Source of the DNA: Ehretia macrophylla
Lineage: Eukaryota > Streptophyta > Magnoliopsida > Boraginales > Ehretiaceae
DNA length: 64,000 bases
Assembly (NCBI GenBank): GCA_037974665.1
Contig: CM075783.1
Span: 17,640,762 to 17,704,761 of the forward strand
Reading direction: 5' to 3'
A program made the position numbers and the translations under genes. How positions within the stretch are numbered: the first letter of the stretch is position 1; each line of letters opens with the position of its first letter. Below the pieces are notes generated by a model. That model did no database searches. It worked only from the letters and a program-made list of their open reading frames with translations, and was not told the origin of the DNA. Below are positions 11,211 through 23,250 of the stretch, piece by piece.

Positions 11211-11617
11211 TATCTAGAAAAAAAAATCAATTTTAGTTATTAAAAATTATTTAAATTAATACTAAACAACTAGAACTACAAATAAATAAAAATAACTAAA
11301 TTTTCAATTATAAAGATTAAAGAATGCTATGCTGGAAACTAATCTGCCCAAATTTTCAATTTCTTGATCCAAGCATTAGGCATTACGTAAATCTTGATAA
11401 TTTATGAGCTATATTCATCATCTCATTGATCTCAAGGATTTGAAAAGGCATTATATTTAATATAATAAACTTGTAAGTTGTAACTTCTTCCTAATAAACT
11501 AATATATCTAATCATTCAAACTACAAAATACAAAAACTTCATCATCAACAGTCAGCACATCAATCTCGATGGCTTCCTAAACGACGGGCTAAACATAACC
11601 ACAAAACTAGCACTATA

Positions 11618-11850
11618 AACTCCTTAGGTCAGGCCTTAGCAGCACCAACAAATGGAAAAATATAGTATTTAAAGTGTGTTTATCACTAATATCAGTAGCA
11701 CCAACAAGAGATCAAAGAGGAAAAATATTTCAAATTGAACTTTGCTTATTTACCTGCTGCTTGCGAGAATGCGTGAGGGCTTGAGGAGAGAGTGGATTGA
11801 AAACCTTGAGGTGGAGTATGGAAAATAGATCAGATAATTGGTAAAGTGGT

Positions 11851-11881
<31 letters not shown>

Positions 11882-12142
11882 ACTCCTTAGGTCAGGCCTT
11901 AGCAGCACCAACAAATGGAAAAATATAGTATTTAAAGTGAGTTTATCACTAATATCAGCAGCACCAACAAGAGATCAAAGAGGAAAAATATTTCAAATTG
12001 AACTTTGCTTATTTACCTGCTGCTTGCGAGAATGCGTGAGGGCTTGAGGAGAGAGTGGATTGAAAACCTTGAGGTGGAGTATGGAAAATAGATCAGATAA
12101 TTGGTAAAGTGGTTTTACATATATATATATATATATATAACA
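11618..12142. repeat. 263-bp tandem duplication inside hAT-A
   Basis: Copy 1 (11618-11880) and copy 2 (11881 to about 12142) both start aactccttaggtcaggcc and end in a (TA)n run. They differ at only a few bases, so the duplication is recent or has been kept alike by unequal exchange. Confidence 0.92.
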
Positions 12143-12240
12143 GAACTGAAATTACCAAAATACCCTTAATTTTTTAGGGATATTTCAGTGCATGCCCTTG
12201 CATGCACTGGCCACAGGGCAAGTCCGCCCCTGGGCATGGG

Positions 12241-13362
12241 TAAAGGTGACATTTGGGCTGAGCCGATACAGGCCCAATTCAGCCTAACACACGAAAATTC
12301 AGGTCCAGCCTAACTCGAATGAAAGTGGGTTCGACTCAACTCAACCCACCACATATAGGTGGGCCGAGCTGGATCATATATTTTTGGACCCATTCCATTT
12401 GTGTCCAAGCTCATTTGTGCCCAAGCCCAGCCCAGCTCAGCCAATAAGCTTAGCCCAGCCCAGCCTGAACCTAGCACAGGCCCAGCTCGAGTTCAGTTCA
12501 GACCCAATTTGAGCCAAGATAAAACCCATATTGATATTATAATTTATACATGTAATTTTTCTTATAAATAGTTAGTGTATTCAACTTCATTTTATTACAA
12601 AATTATATATTTATTTTACTACCTATTATTCTTTATTTTACTACAAGAGAATACACAATAGAGCTATGGGGAAAGAGAATTTTTCACAACGACTACGTTA
12701 TAATGTTTTGAATCATTTTGCTTACTTTGAAAAACATGAGTATGTAATTTATAACTATTGTGAACGTAAATATATATTTCGTCGTCAATTTGAAATTGGA
12801 ACGCTTGTAAGATATCTTGTATCTCAACACTCAAATGTTCCAAACTAGTTTAATCCTCAACCACCGCCTCTACCGCCACCAACAAGGCCAATGCCCACAC
12901 AAGGAGCATAATAAAATGGAGAACTTATCCACCAATTTTCTTCAACCATTTATGTAATATTCTTTTTTTATATTTATTAGTAACGTATATGTCTCTTGTG
13001 AACTTGTGGTTTGTTAAGTAATGTTTTATCATTTATATTAATATTATCAATAACTTATGTATTGTTAATTGTTAAATTAACCTTTTCGTAAAAAATGTTA
13101 AGTTTAAACTTTTTTCGTTATTAATCCAACTATCAAAATTCAGAACACGCTAATAAAATAAAATAAAAGATGGGCTAACCCAATCCAGCTCAGTCTAACT
13201 CGCGACTCGTGGTATCGGGCTCATAGACCTAACTGGGTCCTATATTTTAAGAATTGAGCTCAGCCCAGCTCAACCTACTAAACATATGTATCGAGTCGGG
13301 CTCATTTTTGTTAGTCCACAATTCAATTGGGCCGTGTCGGACTGACCCATTTGCCAGCTCTA
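12241..13362 (+). mobile_element. hAT-B element, complete, 8-bp target duplication
   Basis: The left end taaaggtgacatttgggc and the complemented right end tagagctggcaaatgggtc are imperfect inverted repeats, followed on both sides by ggcccagc-rich subterminal DNA. Direct repeats ggcatggg lie at 12233-12240 and 13363-13370. At 1122 bp it keeps only a BED-finger remnant (12666-12848). Three more family copies lie at 8292, 15215 and 50067. Confidence 0.9.
12666..12848 (+). pseudogene. BED-type zinc-finger remnant of a hAT transposase
   Basis: A 60-codon frame shows the BED pattern VLNHFAYFEKH ... YNYCERKY ... FEIGTLVRYLVSQH, corresponding to the usual W/V-x-HF ... C-x2-C ... GT-x2-L-x-RH-x4-H. 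The first zinc cysteine is replaced by tyrosine and the conserved H after R is replaced by Y, so zinc binding is probably lost. No catalytic region follows. Confidence 0.6.
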
Positions 13363-13370
13363 GGCATGGG

Positions 13371-15214
13371 GGTAGAAAAAAAGAAAAAAAAACATGAATA
13401 CGTTCTTACTCTTTTTTTGGTCATTAAATGCAGAGGGTAGTGACATGTTTTATGTTGTTGCTTCCGACAAGCATGTACATGATAAGTTAGATATTTTATG
13501 AGTGAATGGTCTTCAATGTCTCAGACTCAAGCCGTTCTTATGTTATGTCAGACTCAGTTTTTTTGTAACAACAAAATTACCCATCTTGTTCTTATACCTA
13601 TATTATTTTTCTAAAAAGAAAAATTATACCGTAAACATTAGAATCGTCTGGTACAATAAATCTTTTGAAAACCTAAGTTTTCTCAAAATATTTTTCAAAA
13701 TGAATGTTTATACCAAACATTCGTAAATAGTTTCACCAAAAGATTTAAGAGGAACAAAATTACCAATCCAATCCAAGTTACTATCTATTCTACACCAGAA
13801 AAATTAAAGACGAGTGGTATTACTGTCAAAGGATGAAATTGATTGAGCTTGACCAATTTGGCGATGCTCAATTATCAATAAAAGACAAATGAGTGTGGAA
13901 ATGAATAGGTTTATAACCGGAAAATATTTTTCGGTTGACAAAAAAAAAACGATTGGAATTTATATATGTGGTTGATTACTTTGTAACGATAATTGTTCTC
14001 AAGTATTTTCCCTCACACACATATATATGACCCAATTGTCAATTGTCATAGAAGATGAGTAGATGATTGAGACACAAAGTGAACCATCAATAATGCTGCT
14101 ATAACTGATATTATTATCAATTATTCTGCTTTCCATCACAAATATTATTTCTGGCCTTTGATTAATTTAGAGTAAGTGTTAGAACACTACTGCATTACGG
14201 AGTTTATAAACTTGAATAGATCCAATGTAATTATGCATAGTAAGGTCCTCATCATTAAAAAAATTAATGTTGCTATAACATATGAACCAAGAGATTGAGC
14301 AACTAGGACAATTTCCTTGGCTTCACATAGACTTTGACAAAAAGCTAAAGCTGAGAGTTGTAAGTTAAGCACACTAAATAAGGAGTAAATTTGCTCATAA
14401 CGTTATAAGTAAAATTTGATGATAGTGACCTAATTTTGTAGTTATGATAAAGTAATCTTAATTGTTCCCGAGGCACAAATCACCAATTCAATCTAATACA
14501 TAATAGTTCCCCTTTAATTGATGTGTCGCACTATTCTTTACCAAGCAGACTACGGTGCCTCAACTTACAAAATCAAATTAAGTTTTTCTTTCCATACCGA
14601 ATCAAATTAACTTGCACCATATACGATCTTTCATTTTCTCTCGGTTTACTTTCTTACTAGGTTTAAATCTTGAAAAAAAAGGTTAAAAATTAAAATTTGA
14701 AGGAGGGGGTTCTGTAATAGCTTTTAAGTTACCTTCATTTTCTTGACAGAACAAAAAGAATATTGTCTGAAATGACTCCTTTAGAGTGACATCTTGGAAT
14801 TGTATAGGATAGGTTCCCTTCCTATCATGTGGTTACATACTGTACCCCTAGACCTAGCTACCCTATTACAGTGGGATGCTCATCCTACTAGCATAGGGTG
14901 ATGTAATTATTTGTTTGATGAAATGCCACAACGAAAAAAGGGAAAAAAAAACTTTATTCTAGTCAATCCTCATATACAAGTAGCAATCTTGGATTCCCTT
15001 TTGGAACTGATGCAATTTTTGAAATAAAATGCCTTCATTCACCGATAGCATATGATTTTTCGATCTTACATACATGAAATAGAGCGTAATTCTAAATTGG
15101 GCCTCTCAAATGAAACAAGCAAAATTTTAGTATTTTTTCGTCAACGAATTATTAGTATTTACTAAGCATGCTTACTAACTAATTAGCCCAATAAAAGGCG
15201 ACAAGTATTATCAC
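13371..15214. other. No recognisable gene
   Basis: AT-rich DNA. About 13908-13945 holds a scrap of the 1669/7077 MITE family (accggaaaatatttttcggttgac). Nothing else was identified. Confidence 0.4.
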
Positions 15215-15420
15215 TGGAGCTGACATCTGGGCCAACTAGGCCTATTCCAACCCAACTTGTACGAGTTGTGGGTTGAGAATACTAGGCCCAACTCAGGCCA
15301 AATTTTTAGTCGGCTGGACTAGGCTTATTATTCAAAATATAAGACACAACCAGGCCCACGAGCTACCACCCTAGGTCACGAGTTAGGCTGAGCTGGGTTG
15401 GGCTAGTCCCATTTTCTTTT
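15215..15420 (+). mobile_element. hAT-B family, one end only
   Basis: It begins tggagctgacatctgggcc and runs through ggcccaactcaggcc and gagctgggttgggct repeats like the other copies, then stops near 15420. No opposite end or target duplication was found. Confidence 0.6.
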
Positions 15421-16320
15421 TATGATTAGTGTATTTGGATATATTATATATACATACACATATACATATACAAACACTGATACTCATATATATGTAACTA
15501 AAAAACTAGTTGTGGACACTTGGATTAATAAAATAATAATAATCTACACTAAACTTAAACTTTTGTTGATATTAATTAGCAGCGAAAAATATTATTTTTT
15601 TAAAATATTTAATTAAAACTCTTCTAATTAATTCTCACAAGTCACGAGTGACACCTAGCAGTAATAATGAAGTGGGAATATACAAACCCTATAATATGTA
15701 ATTCTCATGCAATTAATCCCTTCCGTCTAAACCATCCTGATTAAGTCAGAGCCATAGACAAGGATGTCAAACTCTATTACTTAATCATATGACAAAATCT
15801 AATTAATTAGTAACTCGTCAATAAATCGTAGAATGACTTTCACTATTCTACCTCAGCCAAGGATGTTCAATTACTAAATTAACAAATCACATAGGACCCC
15901 TAATTCAAGGATTTCGTATCGCACATGCACATGTATCGATATTAGAATAGATCATAACCGCTGAGTACATGATCTAATCCAAATCAAGACCGAAGAATAT
16001 TGTACTAGCAAATCATGATATCTCATACACAAAATAATTGTAGTATCTCAAGTCTAAGGATTAATCGCACAATTACAACATATAATAAATTATTAACTAT
16101 CCATGTAATTCGTTATAAGATTGGTCGAGACCAATCACCTATTTTAACAAGTAATTATACATTTATTAATGCAACTTAAAACTCATTGCCCTCATTACTA
16201 ATATCTCATATTAATTGAGGCGGTAGACACCAATCTATCCGGATGTTCATCCCAGGAATTAATACCCTATACTTTTTTTTTAATTTTCCCCTTTCTCTTT
16301 TTTTTTTTTTGTTGATATGC
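15421..16320. other. Unrecognised, possibly old retroelement flank
   Basis: No coding frame. The even base composition and the position just left of a Gypsy LTR end suggest that part of it may be LTR sequence, but I cannot show it. Confidence 0.3.
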
Positions 16321-16470
16321 ACTTTAGACTCTAACTGATTTGATCGTCGGAGAAGTCCCGGGCATACCCAGACATCCTTGTTTTGCTGGTTATTCGCTGC
16401 CAGAGCGGATACGCGAGCTTATCTGACCCGACACCAAATTTTGCTAAGATTGGCGTCATTTGTGGGAATT
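16320..16470 (+). mobile_element. Gypsy (Tat-like) LTR end and primer-binding site remnant
   Basis: The text ctaactgatttgatcgtcgga, then gtcccgggcatacc and ccttgttttgctgg, is typical of the R/U5 part of plant Tat-type LTRs. It is followed by attggcgtcatttgtggga, resembling the TTGGCGCC-type primer-binding site. The rest of the element is not recognised. It is broken and old. Confidence 0.5.
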
Positions 16471-18300
16471 GAACACCATCAACACAAGATAAGTCGCAGC
16501 ACAACACTCAATGTGTTTATTTCTTGATAAAACTTATGCTGCGCTAACCGATTGCATGTTTACTATCGTGGAATTGATCCCAGAGATCTACGCATTTATA
16601 TTGCTAGTACTCAACCTTATACCTATGGCAGTACACTGGTTTTTTGTGGAGTACGCATTTTCTAGTAGGATAGCAGCACTATCAAGATCATTTTAGATGT
16701 GGATACCTTCGATAAGTCCAGGCACATGTTGACGTGCATGTTTCTAACTTTAATGTGAGCTTCCTGATTGTTTTTGCACATAGCAATTGAAGAGTGTACA
16801 TGAACATATGCATCACTATGCAGTAACGACACTATTTTGGTGGATATTTGCTGTATATTTTTATGCGTATTGAAGGTGTTTGACAAAATGACAAAATGTG
16901 CTTTACACTGAAAGTGTAGTTGATTAAATTGCATATCCGATCATTATTCATATATGTATTCAAGTACGTGCTTTTCTCATAAGAAATACACCAAAGGTGT
17001 TTGTCAAAATGCCAAAATGCATTTTCTACTAAAATTTTAGTTGATTAGTCTCATCATAAGGGTAGAGAATTAGCACATAGTGCAAGTCAATAGAAATACA
17101 TAGCTTTCTCGATGTGAGGGTATATATAAGACCCTATCTGCACATCTCATTTTGTAAGATTGATCTGAAAATGTAGTCGGTTAAATTGCACTTGATTCAG
17201 TTTATTATCAAATGCTTTTAACTATAATATATAAGGCGAAAATCGAAGCTAATAAGTTTGTTTGTTGACTGTTGTCCAAGTTTTGATTTAGATGACTATG
17301 GCTTTTAAATTTCTAATCATATGAGCACAAACATGAGTGGTCAATTTATAAGGCATGCTTTAATGGTTGCTTGAAATTGTCTTTTGAGCAGTTATTGAAT
17401 GTTTACAGTGTTTGACAATAAACTAAAACTAGTCTCCGCATCTCCTCCAACTCGCCCGTGATACAAAATGGATTAGTGTAACTAGGACATGATGATGATA
17501 CCGTTCGGGCTCTGCATTAACTAGGACTTGATGATGATGCCTTTCGAGTTTTGCATGCTCAACGGAGGATTTCTGCATACATTGTTAGATCAGACAGAAG
17601 ACTTGTTTATTTGTTCATGTAGATGCTTCGTAAAAGAAATGTAATCGTAGCATCGAAAAATGAAGCTAAGTCTTAAATTTTCCATCTCCAACCCAAGTAG
17701 CATGGAGGAATTTAGGAAGAAAATTTTGCATAACATGGCTGTAGATGAGGGAAGGTGGATTGACATACTATAGACAAAAAGAGTTCTTCCTATGAATTAT
17801 GAAAGAAAAGCTTCACTCAAAGATGAGGGACAGCTGGACCACTTAGGCACGAGCTCTTACGGAAGCATAGCAACCTGAATGCAGCAAGAACAACAACAGA
17901 ACTGACAGATTTTGGCTTACGTGGAGGCTTTTCTACAGTGACAATGTATCTTCTGGAGGCCGAGAACCCCCACACACACCCATTATTCTCTCTTGTCCCC
18001 AAACACACTTAATTGCAACTTTCTCAATTGCATAATTTTCATAATTCAATTCTGAGACACTTTACCCAGCTTCTTATCCACCAAAAAAATAACAGAACGA
18101 AAAATGGAAGGAATAGGCAGAGAGACATAAAGTAGAGAACAGCTTTATGAATAAGAAACCCTTAATTCACAGACTCAACAATAGTTAGTCTTGCCTCTTG
18201 AGCACTATGTTTGCAGACACATGAAATTAACTAACTCAGCGAATCATTTGCTGTAATGTTAGAACACAACATTTATTAGAAGATCAACAGTGTCACCCAC
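16471..18300. other. Low-repeat DNA, no assured gene
   Basis: A few short open frames occur (for example 17817-18008 minus; and a plus-strand run encoding MEEFRKKILHNMAVDEGRWI at about 17702), but none matches a family I know. The 3' end of the PSF3 relic reaches 18301. On the minus strand a taataaa at about 18271 may be its poly(A) signal. Confidence 0.35.
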
Positions 18301-20181
18301 CTATTCAGTAGGTTTCCTCTTTCTACCAAGAACAGAAGCTTTCTGCAATCTGGGTCCTCCCATCCACCACTTCTTAAATGCTGCAGTTGAGGATTGGCCA
18401 GCCTCGTACACTTCAAAATGAACCACCATACTTCAATACCAATACTTCACAAGAAAAAATAGATGGAGAGGGAGGAGCAGGATGAGAGACCGAGAAAGAG
18501 AGAGAGAGAGAATGAAAAAAGAATATAAATCAAATGGGCTTCTTAGTTTCACATTGGGTCTCTTCTGGTCCGGAATGCAACCAGGAGGAAAGGTCCAATA
18601 GTTTCAAGAATTCTCTGTTTGGGGGCTTCAACAAAACCGACAAAAAATGTTAGTTTTGGCAAGCACAAAAATTCAGAGCATCCATTGAAACTCGGCCATT
18701 TTGCAGTAACTTTCGCAAGTAGAAATTAAAATTGATCCTAACTTTGAAATTCTCATTGGTTATTCTTAGATTCAAGCAAAATTGAAGAAAGATATTCTTT
18801 CTCTACTTAATTCTTTCTCATACAAGTATTTTACGGTGGGGTATATATATATATATATATATACTAATCTCCTATGTAATGACTTGATACCATTTGGTTT
18901 TATTCAGTTTAAATAGCTAAAAATCTAGTTGAAAAGATCTGGTCACTTGTGTATGGTAAGGTTGAAAGATCCACTGATCTTGAAGCTGCTTCAGATCTAC
19001 ATTTTTCTTTGCGCTCATCCATCATAATCTGTCTGTATCTACACTCTGGGCTGCAAAATGCTTTCTCTCCCCTGCAGATCCATAGTCACTGGAAAATATT
19101 AATATTTGTCTCATCACGAATATCTTTTTTAACAACAACTTCTTGATGTCACTGAAAGTGAAGACTAGTATAGCCGGGGTGGATGTACATACAGGCCAGC
19201 AAGAACTATCCATCCCAAAATTGATTTTAAAACATATGGGTAGTTTTAGAGTATTTGTAGGAAAATACAGTCAGTAGGAAAACTTGGAAGTTTAACACCA
19301 CTAATCACACTACTAAGAAGTCAAGGTAGAAGACTAGATAGACTTATCTTTGTAATACGTAAAAGTATGATGAAATATGTGACATCCATTTTCAATATGA
19401 CCTATAATCTCTAAGACTTGGGAAATAATTGACTTGCTAGCATCATTCAGATCATCAGTTGGTCATATCAAGCACCAACTACTTGAAACCATGTTACAGG
19501 TTCAGCAAGTGCCCTCAGAAATTGACATGAGAAGTATTCATAATATCACTAGCAATTCCACAATCTTTAACCTTGACAAGAGCCATTCCAAAACAGAAAC
19601 ATAAGCAAACAAATTACTTGTTTAATAGAGAACATACTCAAAAAATACAGATTTGATTGAAGAAGTATATAACCATTTTTATGTGCTTGGTGCTGTTTGT
19701 TTCGAATGGCCTAAGTTAGTCTCAACTGCAAACAATAATACACAAGCTAAGTGTCTACCAGTTTACAGGAAAATCTACATCCTTGAAGAAATTTATGTCT
19801 TTCAACTAACTATATATAAAAGCATTATCAATATGCCAACAAAATTCGATAATCCTTGAAGCTAGAAGAAAAGTTATAAGCCTGCCCCAAATAAGCAAAC
19901 GGTCGATTGATTTGCATTACTTAGCAATCTACTTGTAGAGATAGCTTTCGCTACATTCTCTTCTAGAAGAATTTAGAGCAAATTAGAGCATCAAGAGGTT
20001 TCAAGTTGCATCTTGAACCTTCCAGAAAAGATTGAGACTTTTCGAACTTCTATAAGCAGAAAGCAAAACAAATCAGTAACAAACTAACATGAGGCTATCT
20101 TCTGTCCAATTTCATAGAAATAGGGACATCGACTCCTGAGATCCACATGTGCAGGCATCAGCCCCAATTTCCTCCCTCGTT
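18301..20181 (-). pseudogene. PSF3: GINS complex subunit PSF3-like gene relic
   Basis: Three minus-strand segments read as PSF3 exons in order. About 20181-20093 encodes REEIGADAC and, in another frame, VDLRSRCPYFYEIGQKIA. About 18615-18561 encodes TIGPFLLVAFRTR. 18430-18301 encodes YEAGQSSTAAFKKWWMGGP, then GRKRKPTE and a stop. PSF3 is part of the GINS tetramer of the replicative CMG helicase. The first segment carries a one-base frameshift between IGADAC and VDLRS. The middle part (the usual AHTAA ... EE region) and the N-terminal exons were not found. Acceptor-like sites (ttttccag before 20181, attgaag before 18430) and intron-like gaps show it is a degenerate genomic copy, not a retrocopy. 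Assignment rests on remembered family motifs. Confidence 0.62.
18909..19071 (-). pseudogene. FLZ-type (FCS-like) zinc-finger second exon, isolated
   Basis: After a good acceptor (gatctgcag) the minus strand encodes GEKAFCSPECRYRQIMMDER followed by KEKCRSEA, then a tail ending DQIFSTRFLAI and a stop at 18909-18911. This is the C-terminal half of the FLZ (DUF581) finger, CS-x-EC-R-x2-QI-x2-DE. These plant proteins act as SnRK1-interacting adaptors. The first exon (with C-x2-C-x-K-x-L ... DIYMYR) was sought up to 21446 and not found. The exon lies between PSF3 relic segments on the same strand, so it is a lone fragment, probably dead. Its reading frame is still open. Confidence 0.68.
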
Positions 20182-21441
20182 CTGGAAAATTTTCAACAAA
20201 CAGTTTATAATAATATTACAATATCATTATTGTCGATCTCTACATAAAAATTACAGGATAAATATGGATTCTTCATTCATTACATATAGATGCAATGTTA
20301 CACAGATTTCTGAACCTCGAGGAAAGCCAGTTACTGTATGAACTAAGGTATTCAAAAGAAATCCATCAATTAAATAGGCACGATAGCATTAGCATATAAT
20401 ATCACAATCATCATTGCTTCAATTTTGATGTAATTATCTATTGGGTTATCAAGCCGTTGCCTTCGTAGTATAGTCACATAGCAAAGTCATAATTAGCTGA
20501 AGATAAGGTACATGATCATTTTCTTTAAGCACTTCGTTTTTAATGTTATGGTCTCCTTTGAAATTCGTAGCTTTAATTAGCTGAAGATGAGGCTAGAACC
20601 ATTGTGTTGCATCTAAATGTGAAGCCATGATGATTTAATACGACAGATACCATAAACTTTATACTAGATCCTCCTTTTGTTTTATTAGATGTAACCAGCT
20701 TTGCTTCAGGAGGTTCATAAATTTGCATAACCTTGCCATTCATGTTATGAAACGATTATACCGTATTTATCATCTTATCAGTGACAAAAAATATCCTCTA
20801 ATAGAAGGGCAGATACTTAGAAGATTCTTAGAAGTCAATCTCCCTAGCTATTTTTATGAATTTTGGATTTGTAATTACTGATTTGTTTGTTTTACTTTTG
20901 GCTTCACTTGTAGCAATAATATTTTTCGTAAGTTGATAGCCTTGTTAATTTAATCTCAATACGTACTATGAGTACGTGACACTGTTTCACAATTGTCTGA
21001 ACTTTTATCTCAACTCCTTTATAAGTGTTATCTTATACTACATAAATAAAACATTCTGAGCTCATTTTTATTCACCTTTTTTTTTCACTCCTTACAAAGT
21101 ACCTTTAAATAGTGTGCTAATATTTTACGATCTGCAACATTTATTTGTATCTAGTACCAATAAACTAGGCTTTTGTCTTTTATTGTTGATAAGGTCAACA
21201 CACAAAACAAATGGAGTTTGTAGCAAAAAAAAAAATTTAAAAAGAATTCTATAACCTATAAAGATTTGAGTGAGGTCATTAACCCAACTCCCCTAATGTA
21301 GCACCTAACACCGTTCCTGACAAGTGTCACATACAAAAAGGGTAAAATATTCCCTAGACTGAATAACTGGCTACACATGAAACTTGGGGATCACTTATAC
21401 TACCAAGGCTGATTTACTAGCAATCTATGAAGGTCTTCGTA
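20182..21441. other. No recognisable gene; a short block related to 28345-28425
   Basis: About 20497-20580 (gctgaagataaggtacatgat ...) matches 28345-28425, which lies just after a solo LTR. No N-terminal PSF3 exon and no FLZ exon 1 were found here. Confidence 0.45.
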
Positions 21442-21989
21442 GGGGGTGTTAAGGTAAAAAACATCGAGTCGCAAGTAGCCTTCACGCGCTACCTTGATAT
21501 CTGCAAAACAAAGAGGGTTTGGCGGGTCTTGCCCGCATTAGCACTCCAATGCTTAAATTAGCGTGCTACTTTTGTAGAGGAAAAAGTATATATGTATGTA
21601 TTAATGTGAGTATCAAAAGTACCCCCTCTTCCCTACTGAAAAATCTGTCCTTTTATAGGCACCATGACTGTTGAAGTCATCATGGTTGCTGAGTCAAAAG
21701 AGAGGTCATCATGGTTGCTGAGTCAAAAGGGTAAAGGTGCAGTAGTGGATCATTATTGCAAGCATGGTGGAAAATTATTAAAGGACCAATGAATAATTGT
21801 TTAAAAAGATCAGTGGGAGATTAGCTGGAGATTCCCTAAATTTATGGAACAATGTTTACTTGTGTCTCTTGGCTTGGGGTCTTAAAAGGCGACTTTCGGA
21901 TGACCCTATCCCTCGTTTGACCCCATAAAGCCTCTCCGCACATGATGACCGAGGCCCAGGTATTATTCCCGAGGGGCGGATGTATCCGA

Positions 21990-22290
21990 CAACTCGTTCG
22001 AGGTCTCTAGGACCTCGGAGAAAGCACGACCGAGGTCTTACGGACCTCGGACGAGGTCTGTCCGAGGTCCTTGGGCCTCGAACTCCCTGGTCTGAGGTCC
22101 TTGGGCCTCGGACTCCCTGGTCCAAGGTCCTAGGGACCTCGGAAGACCTCGGACAAGGTCAGTTCGAGGTCCTCCCTGGAGCTCGGACCTTAACATCTAA
22201 GGTCCAGGGGACCTCAGACTCCCTTTGTCCGAGGTCTCAAGGACCTCGGACTCCCTTTGTTCGAGGTCTCAAGGACCTCGGACCTCGGAC
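21990..22290. repeat. Palindromic gaggtcc/ggacctc array in LTR U3
   Basis: About a dozen short units of the type gaggtccttgggcctcgga lie in L1. Matching arrays are in L2 (about 25010-25390) and L3 (about 25985-26165) with different unit counts. Each unit can pair with itself. Confidence 0.85.
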
Positions 22291-22659
22291 AAAATGTCCA
22301 TATCATGATGCCCCCTCAGTTTCCGGAGTTATGCAATAGGTTCAGAAACAGATCGTGATACCTTGGCAACGTCGAATCTAGTCGAGAAATCATTTTAATG
22401 CTGCTTTGTTTTCTGTGTAATTTGCTACCTACTACCATTTAATGCAGCCTTGCCACTTGTCAAGATCTGGTGGAGTGATTTTTGAATTAATGGTGAGGAT
22501 AAGAGACCTTTGATTTTCCCAATCTTTTTCCTTCTTTTAATTTGTCGCTTTTCCCTTTGTACTTGTTTCTTCTGCTGGGTCATGCCTTTGAACCTTTTTT
22601 TGTTAAAGGTCGCTTTCACTTAATCTCACGTTTGTTGGCTTCAGGGATCACGTCCCCTT

Positions 22660-23250
22660 TCTCATGCATCGGGGGTCGTGCCACCGATATTAATGTATTG
22701 GGGTCGTGCCCCAAACTTGATGTATTGGGGGTTGTGCCCCCGATCTTGATGTTTTGCAGGTTGTGCCCCCAATCTTGATGTCTTGGGGGTCGTGCCCCAA
22801 GCTTAAAACTTGGGGGTCGTTCTCCCGGCCTTCGTCTTGAACCTCGGGGATCGTGCCCCCCGGCCTTCGTCTTAAAACTTTAGGGTCATCCCCCGACATT
22901 CTTCTTGAAACTCGGGGTCGTGCCCTCGGTCTTCGTCTTGAAACTAGAGGGTCGTGCCCTCGTCTTCGTCTTGAACCTCGAGGGTCGTGCTCCCGGTCTT
23001 CATCTTGAACCTCGGGGGTCATGCCCCCGGTCTTGTTCTTAAAACTCGGGGGTCGTGCCCCCGGCCTTCGTCTTGAACCTTAGGGGTCGTGCCCCCGGCA
23101 TTCGTCTTAAAACTTAGGGTTCGTGCCCCCGACCTTTGTCTTGAAACTAGGGGTCGTGACCCCGGTCTTCGTCTTGAAACTCGGGGGTCGTGCCCCCGGT
23201 CTTCTTCTTGAACCTCGGGGGTCGTGCCCCCAACCTTCATGTCTTGGGAA
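22660..23250. repeat. Hairpin minisatellite, about 18 units of 30-37 bp
   Basis: Each unit has a palindromic core like gggggtcgtgccccc followed by cggtcttcgtcttgaaac. Roughly 18 cores can be counted, more regular toward the right. It lies in the 3' part of the Gypsy interior, between the terminal pol-like sequence and L1. Arg/Pro/Gly-rich open frames on the minus strand are produced by the repeat and are not genes. Confidence 0.9.

Larger units (their letters stand above)
10757..12232 (-). mobile_element. hAT-A element, non-autonomous, 8-bp target duplication
   Basis: Ends are cagtggcggac at the left and, complemented, caggggcggac at the right. It is flanked by the 8-bp direct repeat ggcatggg at 10749-10756 and 12233-12240. 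A transposase N-terminal remnant lies on the minus strand (10947-11210). The right half holds a 263-bp tandem duplication. At 1476 bp it is too short to encode a full transposase. The right duplication copy is shared with the neighbouring element at 12241. Confidence 0.9.

Noticed and set aside
15422-15616. Open frame with Tyr/Thr repeats
   Set aside because: It derives from a tacatacacatatacat microsatellite.
17817-18008. 63-codon minus-strand frame
   Set aside because: Low-complexity start, no family motif, and located where the 3' UTR of the PSF3 relic would be.
21856-22339. Open frames on both strands, also at 25284-25538 and 26059-26344
   Set aside because: They read through the palindromic U3 repeats of the Gypsy LTRs and recur in each LTR copy.
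22660-23250. CRISPR-like array
   Set aside because: Unit length is superficially similar, but there are no unique spacers between repeats, and this is plant DNA inside a Gypsy element.
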